Origin: JAGNGI01 sp035448825
GTDB lineage: Bacteria > Fidelibacterota > UBA2242
Reading direction: 5' to 3'
Assembly: GCA_035448825.1 (NCBI GenBank)
Contig: DAOTJS010000002.1
Location: 1 to 64,000, forward strand
DNA: 64,000 nucleotides
Shown: piece by piece, positions 7,632-18,200 of the stretch
Layout: every line of letters begins with the position of its first letter
Position numbering within the stretch: the first letter of the stretch is position 1
Notes under the pieces: generated by a model
What the model was told of the DNA's origin: nothing
Databases searched by the model: none
The model's input: only the letters and a program-made list of their open reading frames with translations
Position numbers and translations under genes: made by a program

Positions 7632-10382
7632 TTATTTCGCTTTTTCTTCGGCAACGGCCTGAGCTGCTGCCAGTCTGGCAATCGGTACTCTGAACGGTGA
7701 GCAAGAAACATAGTCCATTCCTACTCGATGACAGAATTTGACTGATCGCGGTTCACCGCCATGTTCGCCACAAATGCCGATTTCCAGGTTCGGCCGGGTT
7801 TTACGACCGCGTTCAATACCTATTTTAATCAGTTCGCCAATGCCGACCTGGTCTATGGTCTGGAAAGGATCTTCCGGCAGGATTTTTTTCTCGATGTAAT
7901 CTGGTACGAAACTGCCAATGTCATCCCGCGAAAATCCAAATCCCATCTGAGTCAGATCATTAGTTCCATAGGAAAAGAATTCAGTGACCTCCGCAATTTC
8001 ACTAGCGACTAAGCAGGCGCGCGGAATTTCGATCATCGTGCCGAACAGGTATTTGATTTTTTTCAGGCCGTGCTTTTTGAGGACTTCCTGATAAACTTCA
8101 TCTACGATTGCTTTTTGATGTTCGAGTTCTTTTGTCAAACTCACCACGGGAATCATTATTTCCGGATAGGGCTTCTTGCCTTCTTTGAGCAATTCAGCGG
8201 CGGCTTCTAGAATTGCCCTGACCTGCATCCGGGAAATTTCCGGATAAGTTACTCCTAAACGAACCCCGCGATGTCCCATCATTGGGTTCGATTCATGTAG
8301 ATCGGCCGCGCGTTTTTCCAGTTCATCCAGGGAAATATTCAAATCTCTGGCAAGTTTTTCCTGTTTGTCTTTTTCTCGAGGGACGAATTCATGAAGTGGT
8401 GGATCGAGCAAACGGATAACTACCGGGTAGCCGTCCATCGCTTCTAGAGTCGCCTTTATATCTTTTTTGACATAGGGAAAGAGTTCATCGAGAGCCTTTT
8501 GGCGCTCCTCTAATGTGCTAGAAACGATCATTTTGCGCAGAGCAAATAGGGGCGCGTCACTACCTTCACCGTAGAACATATGTTCGGTGCGAAATAGACC
8601 GATTCCTTCTGCCCCGAATTGACGCGCGCGTTTGGCATCGGCTGGCGTATCGGCATTTGTACGGATACCGAGACGACGGACAGAGTCACAGACCTTAAGG
8701 AATTTTACCAGATCAGGATTCTCGGTAGCGTCAATCATCGGTAGAGTACCGGGATAGACATAGCCTTTAGTGCCATTCAAAGTAATGAAATCGCCTTCTT
8801 TGAAAGTACGATTGCCAATTTTCATGACTTTTTTCTGGTAATCAATATGAATGGCGCTACAACCAACTATACAGCATTTGCCCCACCCACGAGCGACGAG
8901 CGCCGCATGACTGGTCATACCACCGCGAGCCGTTAAGATGGCCTGCGAGGCACGCATACCATCCACATCTTCCGGGTTGGTTTCCTCGCGAACCAGGATT
9001 ACTTTTTTGCCTTCTTTAGCCCATTCCACAGCATCGGCAGAACTAAAGACAATTTGACCAGAGGCGGCACCGGGACCGGCTGGCAGACCTTTGGCGAGCG
9101 GTTCCATTTTCTTCTCTTGATTTGGATCAATAATGGGATGTAATAATTCATCGAGTTGGGCCGGAGAAACTCGCAGGACGGCCTCTTCTTTGGTAATAAG
9201 TTTTTCGCTTAGCATATCCAATGCCATCCGTACGGCGGCTGGGCCATTGCGTTTTCCGATGCGGCACTGGAGCATAAAGAGTCGCCCTTTTTCAATGGTG
9301 AATTCGATGTCCTGCATATCGCGGTAGTGTTTTTCCAGACGATTCCGGTATTCTTCCAGCTCTTTATAAATAGCAGGCATATATTTTTCCAGAGTCAAAA
9401 GGTCTTTATTGTGCTCCGAAGTTGAGTATTTATTTATCGGTGCGGGGGTGCGGATTCCGGCGACCACGTCTTCGCCCTGGGCATTTATTAGATATTCTCC
9501 ATAGAATTGGTTTTCTCCATTTCCGGGGTTGCGGCTAAAAGCTACGCCAGTGGCACAGTCTTCGCCCATATTACCAAAGACCATCGCCTGGACAGTTACC
9601 GCAGTTCCCCAATCATCCGGAATGCCTTCAATGCGGCGATAGGCAACAGCTCGTTTACCATTCCAGGAAGCAAACACGGCCCCGATACCACCCCATAGCT
9701 GTTCATAAGGATCATCCGGGAAATCCTTACCAAGCACTTTCTTGATTTGCTTTTTGAAGGCTTGGCAGAGTTCTTTTAAATCATCGGCAGTGAGGTCAGT
9801 ATCGCTGGTATAATTTTTAGCCTTCTTGACGTTATCCATAATCTTTTCCAGTTGCCGACGGATACCCTCATCATCTTGCGGCTCGATACCGGCGGCTTTT
9901 TCCATAACTACGTCCGAATACATCATAATCAAACGACGATAGGCATCATAAACGAAACGTTCGTTGCCGCCGCTTTGCTTAATTAAACCGGGAATAGTTT
10001 TTTCAGTTAAACCGACGTTCAAAACGGTTTCCATCATACCGGGCATAGATTTGCGAGCGCCCGAACGCACCGATACCAGTAATGGATTGTCCGGATCGCC
10101 AAATTTGCGGCCGAGGATTTTTTCCACTTTCGCGAGAGCCGCTTCAACTTGCTCTTTTAGTTCAGCCGGATACTGGCGATTATGGGCATAATAATAGGTG
10201 CAGACTTCGGTCGTGATCGTGAAACCAGGTGGCACCGGCAGGCGCAGATCGGGATGGCCAGCCATTTCGGCCAGATTGGCACCTTTACCACCTAATAATT
10301 CTTTCATACTTTCATTTCCATCGGCTTTTCCACCGCCGAAAAAGTAAACATATTTAGGGGTTTTAGTTTTTTGAGTCGTCAT
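7632..10382 (-). CDS. ppdK: Pyruvate, phosphate dikinase
   Basis: A 916-residue enzyme interconverting pyruvate + ATP + Pi and phosphoenolpyruvate + AMP + PPi, central to PPi-linked glycolysis or gluconeogenesis in many anaerobes. Domains in order: N-terminal ATP-grasp nucleotide-binding domain (GGKGANLAEMAG, SVRSGARKSMPGMMETVLNVG), the swivelling phosphohistidine domain (ARGGMTSHAALVARGWG, catalytic His), and the C-terminal PEP-binding TIM barrel (GLFRTEHMF, GTNDLTQMGFGFSRDD) with the catalytic Cys in GICGEHGGEP. The length is normal for a full PPDK. AAGAGG precedes the ATG. The gene has its own promoter-like sequence and a strong terminator, so it is probably transcribed alone. Confidence 0.97.
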   Translation of the reverse strand: MTTQKTKTPKYVYFFGGGKADGNESMKELLGGKGANLAEMAGHPDLRLPVPPGFTITTEVCTYYYAHNRQYPAELKEQVEAALAKVEKILGRKFGDPDNPLLVSVRSGARKSMPGMMETVLNVGLTEKTIPGLIKQSGGNERFVYDAYRRLIMMYSDVVMEKAAGIEPQDDEGIRRQLEKIMDNVKKAKNYTSDTDLTADDLKELCQAFKKQIKKVLGKDFPDDPYEQLWGGIGAVFASWNGKRAVAYRRIEGIPDDWGTAVTVQAMVFGNMGEDCATGVAFSRNPGNGENQFYGEYLINAQGEDVVAGIRTPAPINKYSTSEHNKDLLTLEKYMPAIYKELEEYRNRLEKHYRDMQDIEFTIEKGRLFMLQCRIGKRNGPAAVRMALDMLSEKLITKEEAVLRVSPAQLDELLHPIIDPNQEKKMEPLAKGLPAGPGAASGQIVFSSADAVEWAKEGKKVILVREETNPEDVDGMRASQAILTARGGMTSHAALVARGWGKCCIVGCSAIHIDYQKKVMKIGNRTFKEGDFITLNGTKGYVYPGTLPMIDATENPDLVKFLKVCDSVRRLGIRTNADTPADAKRARQFGAEGIGLFRTEHMFYGEGSDAPLFALRKMIVSSTLEERQKALDELFPYVKKDIKATLEAMDGYPVVIRLLDPPLHEFVPREKDKQEKLARDLNISLDELEKRAADLHESNPMMGHRGVRLGVTYPEISRMQVRAILEAAAELLKEGKKPYPEIMIPVVSLTKELEHQKAIVDEVYQEVLKKHGLKKIKYLFGTMIEIPRACLVASEIAEVTEFFSYGTNDLTQMGFGFSRDDIGSFVPDYIEKKILPEDPFQTIDQVGIGELIKIGIERGRKTRPNLEIGICGEHGGEPRSVKFCHRVGMDYVSCSPFRVPIARLAAAQAVAEEKAK

Positions 10383-10429
10383 TTTTTTACCTCTTTATAT
10401 TGTTAATTAAATGTAAAAAATCAGCGCTA

Positions 10430-10458
10430 AGTTTACACCGAATTGACTTTTTTTTCAA
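10430..10458 (-). promoter_or_regulatory. Sigma70-like promoter of ppdK
   Basis: On the minus strand TTGAAA (10458-10453) and TAAACT (10435-10430) are separated by 17 bp, about 48 nt upstream of the ppdK start. Match to the TTGACA/TATAAT consensus is partial (5/6 and 4/6), but spacing and position are right. Confidence 0.45.
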
Positions 10459-10607
10459 GTTTTTGTTATCAACGGAACTTCCCCCAATTTTTAGAAAAAT
10501 ACCGGTTGTTCGTTTTTGTGAATGGTTCTGCCTATTCAATAGATAGATGATCAGGTGAGTAAGCGTTCAAATAATAGTTCAGCGCTAATCCTATTTATTA
10601 CTAAAGA

Positions 10608-10644
10608 GTGGATACTATGTCCTGAAACTTTCTATTTTAGGACA
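10608..10644 (+). repeat. GTGGATAC hairpin motif, copy 1
   Basis: The 22-nt segment 10608-10629 matches 42809-42830 at 19 of 22 positions. It is followed by an imperfect hairpin whose outer arms are TGTCCT (10618-10623) and AGGACA (10639-10644), with AAA/TTT extending the stem inward. It lies about 100 nt upstream of tag. Confidence 0.4.
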
Positions 10645-10745
10645 TTGATTTTACCCGTGAAATTTTAATTATTACGAATTTTATTTAAATACCCTGTGAT
10701 TTGATAAATTTGAAGTTGTAAATAGGCTAATCTGGAAACTTTAAT

Positions 10746-11339
10746 ATGACTGAAATTATACGTTGCCCCTGGCCAGCCGATGATAAGTTGATGATTCATT
10801 ATCACGATACCGAATGGGGAGTGCCGCTTCACGATGACCAAAAATTATTTGAATTCATGGTGCTGGATGCCTTCCAGGCCGGGTTGAGCTGGCGCACTAT
10901 ACTGCATAAGCGCGAAAATTTCCGCAGAGCTCTGGTGAACTTCGATATGACGCAGATTGCTAATTTTGGTGAAGTCGAATTCAATTCACTTCTGGCAAAT
11001 GCGGGAATTATTCGCAATCGGTCTAAAATCCGAGCTGCGATTGATAATGCCGCGCGCTTTTTAGAAGTTCAGCAAGAGTTTGGGTCGTTCGATCACTATA
11101 TCTGGCAGTTTACTGGTGGAAAAACAATCGTAAACCACTGGCAAACATTAGCAGAGTTACCGGACAAAAGTAGGGAAGCTGAAGCGATGAGCGCCGATCT
11201 AATTCGGCGTGGATTTCGATTCGTTGGTCCGAAGATTTGTTATGCATTTATGCAAGCGGCTGGGATGGTCAACGATCATCTCGTCAGCTGTTTTCGCTGG
11301 CACGCGCTACAGGGAGAAAATACTGCTAGACACTTTTAA
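10746..11339 (+). CDS. tag: DNA-3-methyladenine glycosylase I
   Basis: A 197-residue base-excision-repair enzyme that removes 3-methyladenine from DNA. The N-terminal RCPWP with YHDTEWG is diagnostic; the family's zinc-binding Cys and His are at Cys7 and in HDTEWG, and the second pair in NDHLVSCFRWH near the C terminus. The helical core with FQAGLSWRTIL contains the lesion-binding residues. The start is the only ATG compatible with the conserved N terminus; no strong ribosome site is seen. The length is typical. Neighbouring rdgB is also a nucleic-acid/nucleotide sanitation gene but has its own promoter. Confidence 0.95.
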   Translation: MTEIIRCPWPADDKLMIHYHDTEWGVPLHDDQKLFEFMVLDAFQAGLSWRTILHKRENFRRALVNFDMTQIANFGEVEFNSLLANAGIIRNRSKIRAAIDNAARFLEVQQEFGSFDHYIWQFTGGKTIVNHWQTLAELPDKSREAEAMSADLIRRGFRFVGPKICYAFMQAAGMVNDHLVSCFRWHALQGENTARHF

Positions 11340-11540
11340 TTTTTATAATGAAGGAAACTTGTAAATAGGACTGAAACTGCTCCTGCAAAGGAATGATCGT
11401 AACTATTGCGCAATTTTCTTGGCCGGTAAAATGATTTTTGTTAATTGATGTCGATGTAAGCGGCGTTGAGTTGTTCTATTGAAAAATCAGTTAAATATCC
11501 TAAAATTAACTCTGTTTCCCAGATTTTTGCTGGTCAAAGC

Positions 11541-11569
11541 TTGACATTCATTTAATTTTTGCATAACAT
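11541..11569 (+). promoter_or_regulatory. Sigma70-like promoter of rdgB
   Basis: A perfect -35 TTGACA at 11541-11546 and TAACAT at 11564-11569, separated by 17 bp. The expected start point is about 28 nt before the rdgB ATG. It may also drive the downstream sprA operon, since the rdgB-sprA gap is short and no terminator is seen. Confidence 0.6.
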
Positions 11570-11603
11570 TTTCCGCTTAATTAAAAATACTTAGAGAATG
11601 TAA

Positions 11604-12212
11604 ATGGACATTTTGATTGCTACTCATAATCGGGATAAGATTCGCGAGATCAAGCGGATTTTTTCTCTACCTGAACTGGTATGGCACACTTTGGATGAAT
11701 TTCCCGATTGCCCAAAAGTTATTGAAGACGGGAACACGCTTTTCGAGAACGCATTTAAGAAAGCACGTATGATGGCTGAATTTACAGGATTGCCGACGAT
11801 TGCCGACGACACTGGTTTAGAAGTGGATGCTTTAGGCGGACGGCCCGGGGTTTTTTCAGCGCGTTTTGCCGGGGAAAATGCCACCTATGCTCAAAATGTA
11901 GCCAAATTGCTGGAGATTATGCATGACGTACCAGACTCCGAGCGACAGGCGCATTTCCGCTGTGTAGCGGTTTACTACCGTCCGGATTTAACTTTAACAG
12001 AAGAAGGAAGGATTGACGGAATCATATTACGTCAGCCGCGCGGAAATAGTGGATTCGGTTACGATCCGGTATTTTATGTACCTCAACTCGGTCGTACGTT
12101 AGCAGAAATGGACTTAAATGAAAAAAACTCTATCAGTCATCGCGGACAGGCGTTTGCTCGATTGGCAAATAAATTAAAATCCGTTGATAAATTAGTAACC
12201 GACAATATTTGA
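11604..12212 (+). CDS. rdgB: XTP/dITP diphosphatase (RdgB/HAM1)
   Basis: A 202-residue house-cleaning pyrophosphatase that hydrolyses dITP, XTP and ITP to monophosphates, keeping deaminated purines out of DNA. Conserved blocks: ILIATHNRDKIREIKRIF at the N terminus, TIADDTGLEVDALGGRPGVFSARFAG in the centre, and GNSGFGYDPVF plus KNSISHRGQA near the C terminus. All expected metal- and base-binding motifs are present. It precedes sprA by 84 nt on the same strand. The function call is secure. Confidence 0.95.
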   Translation: MDILIATHNRDKIREIKRIFSLPELVWHTLDEFPDCPKVIEDGNTLFENAFKKARMMAEFTGLPTIADDTGLEVDALGGRPGVFSARFAGENATYAQNVAKLLEIMHDVPDSERQAHFRCVAVYYRPDLTLTEEGRIDGIILRQPRGNSGFGYDPVFYVPQLGRTLAEMDLNEKNSISHRGQAFARLANKLKSVDKLVTDNI

Positions 12213-12296
12213 GGTGCTTTTTTAGAATTGCTACCTAGCGCGCAATAAGCTTCGCGTCGGTTTTACCACCCTAACCACCATATTAAAAGGATATCA

Positions 12297-15200
12297 ATTA
12301 ATATCAATCTGATAAAAAGATATACTCTATCCATTTTTATTTTAATGGGATTCTTTGTCCAGAGTTTAGCCGCGGACAGAGAGCCGGACGTATTTCCTTT
12401 GAAAATCGACTGGCTGTCTAACCGATATACACCGGCCAATATCGAGAGCAAACGCGGTTTGACGTTGATTTCCCCCGACTATATTGCTTTGAACCAAAAT
12501 ATCCTCAAAGTAAAATTTCCCGGGATGAAAGTGACGCGTACTCTTGATAAATCCGGCCAAAATTTTATCTTTTCCAGTGACCTTAACGGTGCTCCGATCC
12601 TTACCCCAATTGGAATTCCAGTCTCCAGCTACTTCGATCTCAGACAGCGCCAGGATTGGCATAATAAATTTGTTGAAGTTCACTTAGCGAAACCTGCCGA
12701 AACTAAAGCTGCCACTGATAAATTGGAGCTGATTGGAGCCGATATTGCTGGTCAGCACGTAGCTTTGCGCGTGTCCGGTAATATTAATATTAATGGACGT
12801 CTGCAAACCCAGAAACGTTCGCAGGTTAGTAGTAGTTATGCGGAAGGGACTTCGACGAGTTTTATCGTTGATCAAAAACAGCAATTGAACATCGAAGGTA
12901 AAATTGGCGATCGAATTAGCATATTGGTTGATCAGGATAGTGAACGCGACTTTGATTTTGAGAATGCTCTGAAGATTATTTATACCGGCAAAGAGGATGA
13001 AATTGTTCAAAAAGTAGAGGCCGGTAACGTTGCTTTGTCCTTGCCCGGTACTCAATTCGTAACTTTTTCGGGTAAAAACAACGGCTTATTTGGCCTTAAA
13101 GCCTTGATGAAATTTGGTGGAATCGATGTTACGGCAATCGCCAGCGTCGAGAAAGGTAAAAAAGAAAAATTAAGTATAGACGGCGGAGCACAGACTTCGA
13201 ACATCAGTATCAAAGAATACGATTATCGCCGTAACCTTTATTTTTTCCTTGACACTCTCTTTCGCGATAACATGTACAGGGGTTATCAGTTTGATCAATT
13301 ATTTCACGCTGATCCGAGAGGGAAAGTAACTGATCTGCGGGTTTATAAATCTCAGACGATTGAAACAGCCGGTTGCGCTTATGGTACTGCCTATATTGAT
13401 CCACGCGATACTACTCTTTATAAAAATTATAGCGAAAACCGTATTTTTAAATTATTGGAATTGAATAAGGATTATTATGTCGATGTGACTATGGGTTACA
13501 TCCGTATGACAACTCAAGTACAGGATGGTGAGATACTGGCGGTCGCCTACCGATTAACCGATGAAAATAACAAAACTATCCCCGGTGAAGAATATGGAGA
13601 TTATAACCGGGCTGATACATCTACCACAAATATAATTTTGAAATTGATCAAACCTCAGGAAATGCTTCCTACACATCCCTGCTGGAATCTGGAATTCAAG
13701 AATGTCTATTATCTGGGCACTACCGGAATAAATAAAGACGGATTTGAATTGGATATTGTTTATACTCTGGGTGAGGGTGAGCGAAATTACGATTTGGTAA
13801 CCGGTAAGAAATTTTTGGAGATGTTTGGACTGGACCGGGTCGACAATAATGGTAATCCAACCCCGGATGGTGTTATTGATATGAATAATGGAGCGATCCT
13901 GAACCTATATTCCGGTGAATTATGGTTTCCTTACTTACGCCCATTTCAGTACGACTCGAGTGACAATACCGGCAAACGTAATCCAAATATTAGCAAAATT
14001 TACAACTGTTCGGCAATGTACGATAGCAACCGGACCGACAATGATATTTTCAGCGAAACTAAATTCAAGATCGTGGTAAGTTACAAAAATCGCAGTTCGA
14101 TTCTCAATCTAGGAGCTATGGTCATTGAAAACAGTGAAACGGTAACGTTGAATAATAGAGATTTAGTTCGAGGTATAGATTACATAATAGATTATTTTTC
14201 AGGGACTTTAACTCTTCTAACATCAGAGGCGACCAATCCGGATGCGAAGCTGGAAGTAAAATATGAAAAGAACCAGTTTTTTCAGCTGGATAAAAAAACG
14301 ATCGTCGGTGCCAGAGCACAATACGATTTTGGCGAAAACAGCTACATTGGTGCAACTGCTCTTTATTTCGGACAATCAGTAAGTGATGAAAAAGTCGAAG
14401 TCGGTTATGAACCGATGCACAATTTTGTGTGGGATATCAATGGACGCTATAATCGTAATCTGGATTTTCTAACGCGAGCGGTTAACTGGTTGCCATTAGT
14501 CAGCACCAATGCGGCTTCATCCTTTGATATCGAGGGCGAGGTTGCACAGGTCTTGCCTAACCCAAATACTCTCAATAACGAAGAAACTGGTGATCGCCAC
14601 GGCGTCGGTTTTATAGATGACTTTGAAAGTTCCAAACGAGTGACGTCTCCGCCGATTATGCGCCGTTATTGGTCAAACGCGGCTTGTCCCCTTGGCAAAG
14701 ATGAGAATGAACGCGGTTTCACTTTTTGGTTTAATCCTTATGGAGGCGTCCCAACCAAAAGTATCTGGCCTGATAAAGAAGTAAGTACAACCGCCCAAAA
14801 TAATATCACTGAAATTATGGTAATGAGTGTTGACCCGAATTGGTCAATAGCGGTAGTGGATGGAGTATCTCCCGTTCAATCTGCCTGGGGCGGCATTACC
14901 TACGCTTTTCCCCAGAGCTACTATGATCAATCCACCACCAAATATGTTGACATTTGGGTAAAAGGCAATTCCGGCACACTTCATATTGATTTAGGTCAAA
15001 TCAGTGAAGATCAAATCCCCAATAAAAAACTTGATACCGAAGATATCCCGGATGCCGGATTGACAATGGGCAACGGATTACTAGACCCAGGGGAAGACAC
15101 TGGTATTGACGGGCTGGCTGATAAAGACGAAAAAATTGTGACCACGAAGTACGGTGAACTCTCCTATGGCGATACCAGGCTAACCGAATACAAACGTGAT

Positions 15201-18200
15201 ATATCTGATCCTCATTCTGATAATTGGAAATATACGGAAGGTTCCAAAGAATATCGCTATATCAACGGCACCGAAAACAATGAAAAAGATGCCAATGGCC
15301 TTTTCCCCAATTCGGAAGACCTGAACAACAATTATGCCATAGACCTAACGAATGATTATTTTACCGCCGCCTTTGATCTGTCCGATCCTAATAATGAATA
15401 TATTGCTGGAAAGACTTCTATAGATTCCAGACCCACTGGCTGGAAACTCTATCAAATTCCGCTGACCGCCTTTTCCAAAAGCGCTACCGGAAAAGATATT
15501 AGCTGGGAAAGTATCCGAGCCTGTCGTATCTGGTTTGATGGCTTAACCGGCGAAGATTCTGTATTCATAGCTAAAGTAGAATTGGTGGGTAATGAATGGG
15601 AAGACCTCGGAATTGCTAAAGACGATACGTCCATCTTCGTTGTCAATGAAAATTCCTTTTCGATTTCAGTCATTAACACTGAAGATAATCCCGACGTTTA
15701 TGAGCCACCAGCTGGAGTTCAGGGTGAATATGATGAAATCAACCAGATTCGTGCTAAAGAACAAGCTCTGGTTTTGAATTTGCCTGAAGAAGGCTCTGGT
15801 TTATTCCCCGGCGAATTTTGCGCCGCCAAGAAAGTACTTGCCGAAGAAACCAGCTACATCACTTATAAAGTAATGAAATTGTTTGTAAATGGGCATGAAC
15901 TAAAAGCCGATGGTTATCAATTCTCAGAAGGCGAAGAAACCCCACTTCAATTCTTTATCCGGTTTGGTAAAATATTCGAAAATTCGCCGACGACAACGAA
16001 CTATTATGAATATCGCCAACCGGTTTATCCCGGCTGGGCAAAGGAAAACGAGATGGAACTGGATCTCGACTTTCTAACCTCGCTTAAAAATTATGAGTCG
16101 GAAGATGATTACATTGGCGAAGGTGAATACCAGATCTCTACCAACTCGTCAGGTGTTACAATTCGTCATTACAAAGAAAAATTAAACGGCGCTTATACCG
16201 GTCGCGAAATAATTATCTATGGCAAGCCCTCGCTGGCTAACGTTAAACATCTTAATATCGGGCTACGCAACCGGGCTACTAATAGCGGCTATGTCAATAA
16301 CTTTAAGACCGGAACTGTCAAAGGTCAGGTATGGCTGGATGAGTTACGCCTATCGGAGGTTCGCAAGGACAAGGGCATAGCCTACCGCGCCAAGGCCAGC
16401 TTGCGAGTAGCCGATTTAGCCAGCTTTGACGTTTCGGTTAACTATAGAGATGCGGATTTTCATACGGTTGAACAGCGTCCCAGCCTCCAGACGGAAAATT
16501 TGAAAACCACCGAAGCCTTGACAGCCACCGGACGTATTTCTCTGGACAAATTCACGCCGGCCAGCTGGGGCTTACGACTCCCGGTTAGCGGCTCATATAC
16601 CCAAACCACCGGAACGCGCAAATATATCTACGGCAGTGATATTCTGATGAAAGAAAATGCTCCCGATAGCCTGCTGGACATCTCGCATAGTTACGGAGTA
16701 AACACCTCGATTGAAAAGCGGGCTTCGGACTTCTGGCTAACTAAATATACCATAGACCAGATAAAAATCAGTGCTAACGCTACCTGGACCGATGCCAGCT
16801 CGGTAACCGTCCGCGAATCGCAAAGTGAGTCGTACAAAGCCAGCATTTCCTATAATTTTCCCTTTCCAAAGGATAAATATATAAATATTTTCAAGTGGAC
16901 AGCTCCGGTGCCGCTTATCGGAAATAAACTCAGCGAAATCCGCTTTTATTATTTCCCGAACGCCTTGACAGTTGCGGCGGATGCCGGCCGCAGTGAATCA
17001 TATAGCATTCCACGCTATGGCACAACTATAACTTCCAGCAATAGCTTTGGACTCAACCGCAATTTATCGTTAGGTTATAAAATATTTGATAACCTTAGCG
17101 CCAACTATACATTAAATCTTGAAAATGACCTGATCGAATTATGGCAGAATCAATGGGAAATTCTAAAATCTGCCAATCCGGGACAGATTACTAATATGAG
17201 AGAGTCTTATTCGGTCAATTTCAATCCCAAAATCGCCAAATGGTTTAATCCTACATTCAACTATACCTCTAATTTCAACTGGAGCGAGCCTCTTTCAAGT
17301 AATTCCAAAAGCGTTGATAACATATCCAACCAGAACCGCTTGACCAGCACTTTTAGTCTAGATCCGTCGGCAATTTTTTCATCGTTGTTTAAATCCAGTA
17401 GTACAGCTCCTACTCCTACTCCCACTCCACCAGGTCAAACTACCGGTGGACGTCGCGCCCAGCGGCCCAGCGTTCAGGATCAGCCTAAAACTCCCGAACC
17501 GACACCGGTTAAAAATGACACAACTCAAACCGATCAACAACCCGGCGAAAGACGACCGCAAAGAGCAGGATCAACTTTAGATAAACGAGAAGATTTAAAA
17601 CCTGCTTTCGGCCAGACTCCAGGACAAACACCTAAGCCAGTTGACGATGCTAAGAAACCGGAGGTAAATATAACCCAGATCGTCGCCAAATATTTGAAAA
17701 AGATTCAGCCTTTTAACTTCAATTTTTCGCTAAATAACTCAATTACGAATCGGTATCGAACCGGTACCCCCGATTGGCAATACCGAATGGGTTTAACGCG
17801 TGATCCTGGGATTCCATTTGTGATGGAGGAATATATTCCCACAAGTGCCGAAAATACCAGTAACAGCTTCGATGCCTCAGTTCGTTCCGGTATAAACTTG
17901 TTCTCAAACGTAGTCATTCCACTAAGTTTTGCCCAAAATGTCTCTAACACCCAATCTCAAGGTACAATAGGTCGCACAATGACCCGCGACTTTATCCCGT
18001 TCGGTACCAATGGAAAGGACGGTTTTCCATTTCCCAGCTGGTCGCTGACCTGGAGTCAACTGGAAAAATACAAAATATTCTCCAAGTACTTTAAAAAGCT
18101 CTCACTCGATCACGGCTTTTCTGGCAAAGAGTCTATCATTACTCAAAATGGCAAAGAGATGAGTTCGTCCTATAAAAGGTACTTTCAGCCATTGATCGGG

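Larger units (their letters stand above)
10383..10745. other. 363-nt divergent intergenic region
   Basis: Non-coding and AT-rich, between ppdK (minus) and tag (plus). It holds the ppdK promoter candidate and a GTGGATAC-type hairpin at 10608-10644. No small gene or RNA family was recognised. Confidence 0.6.
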
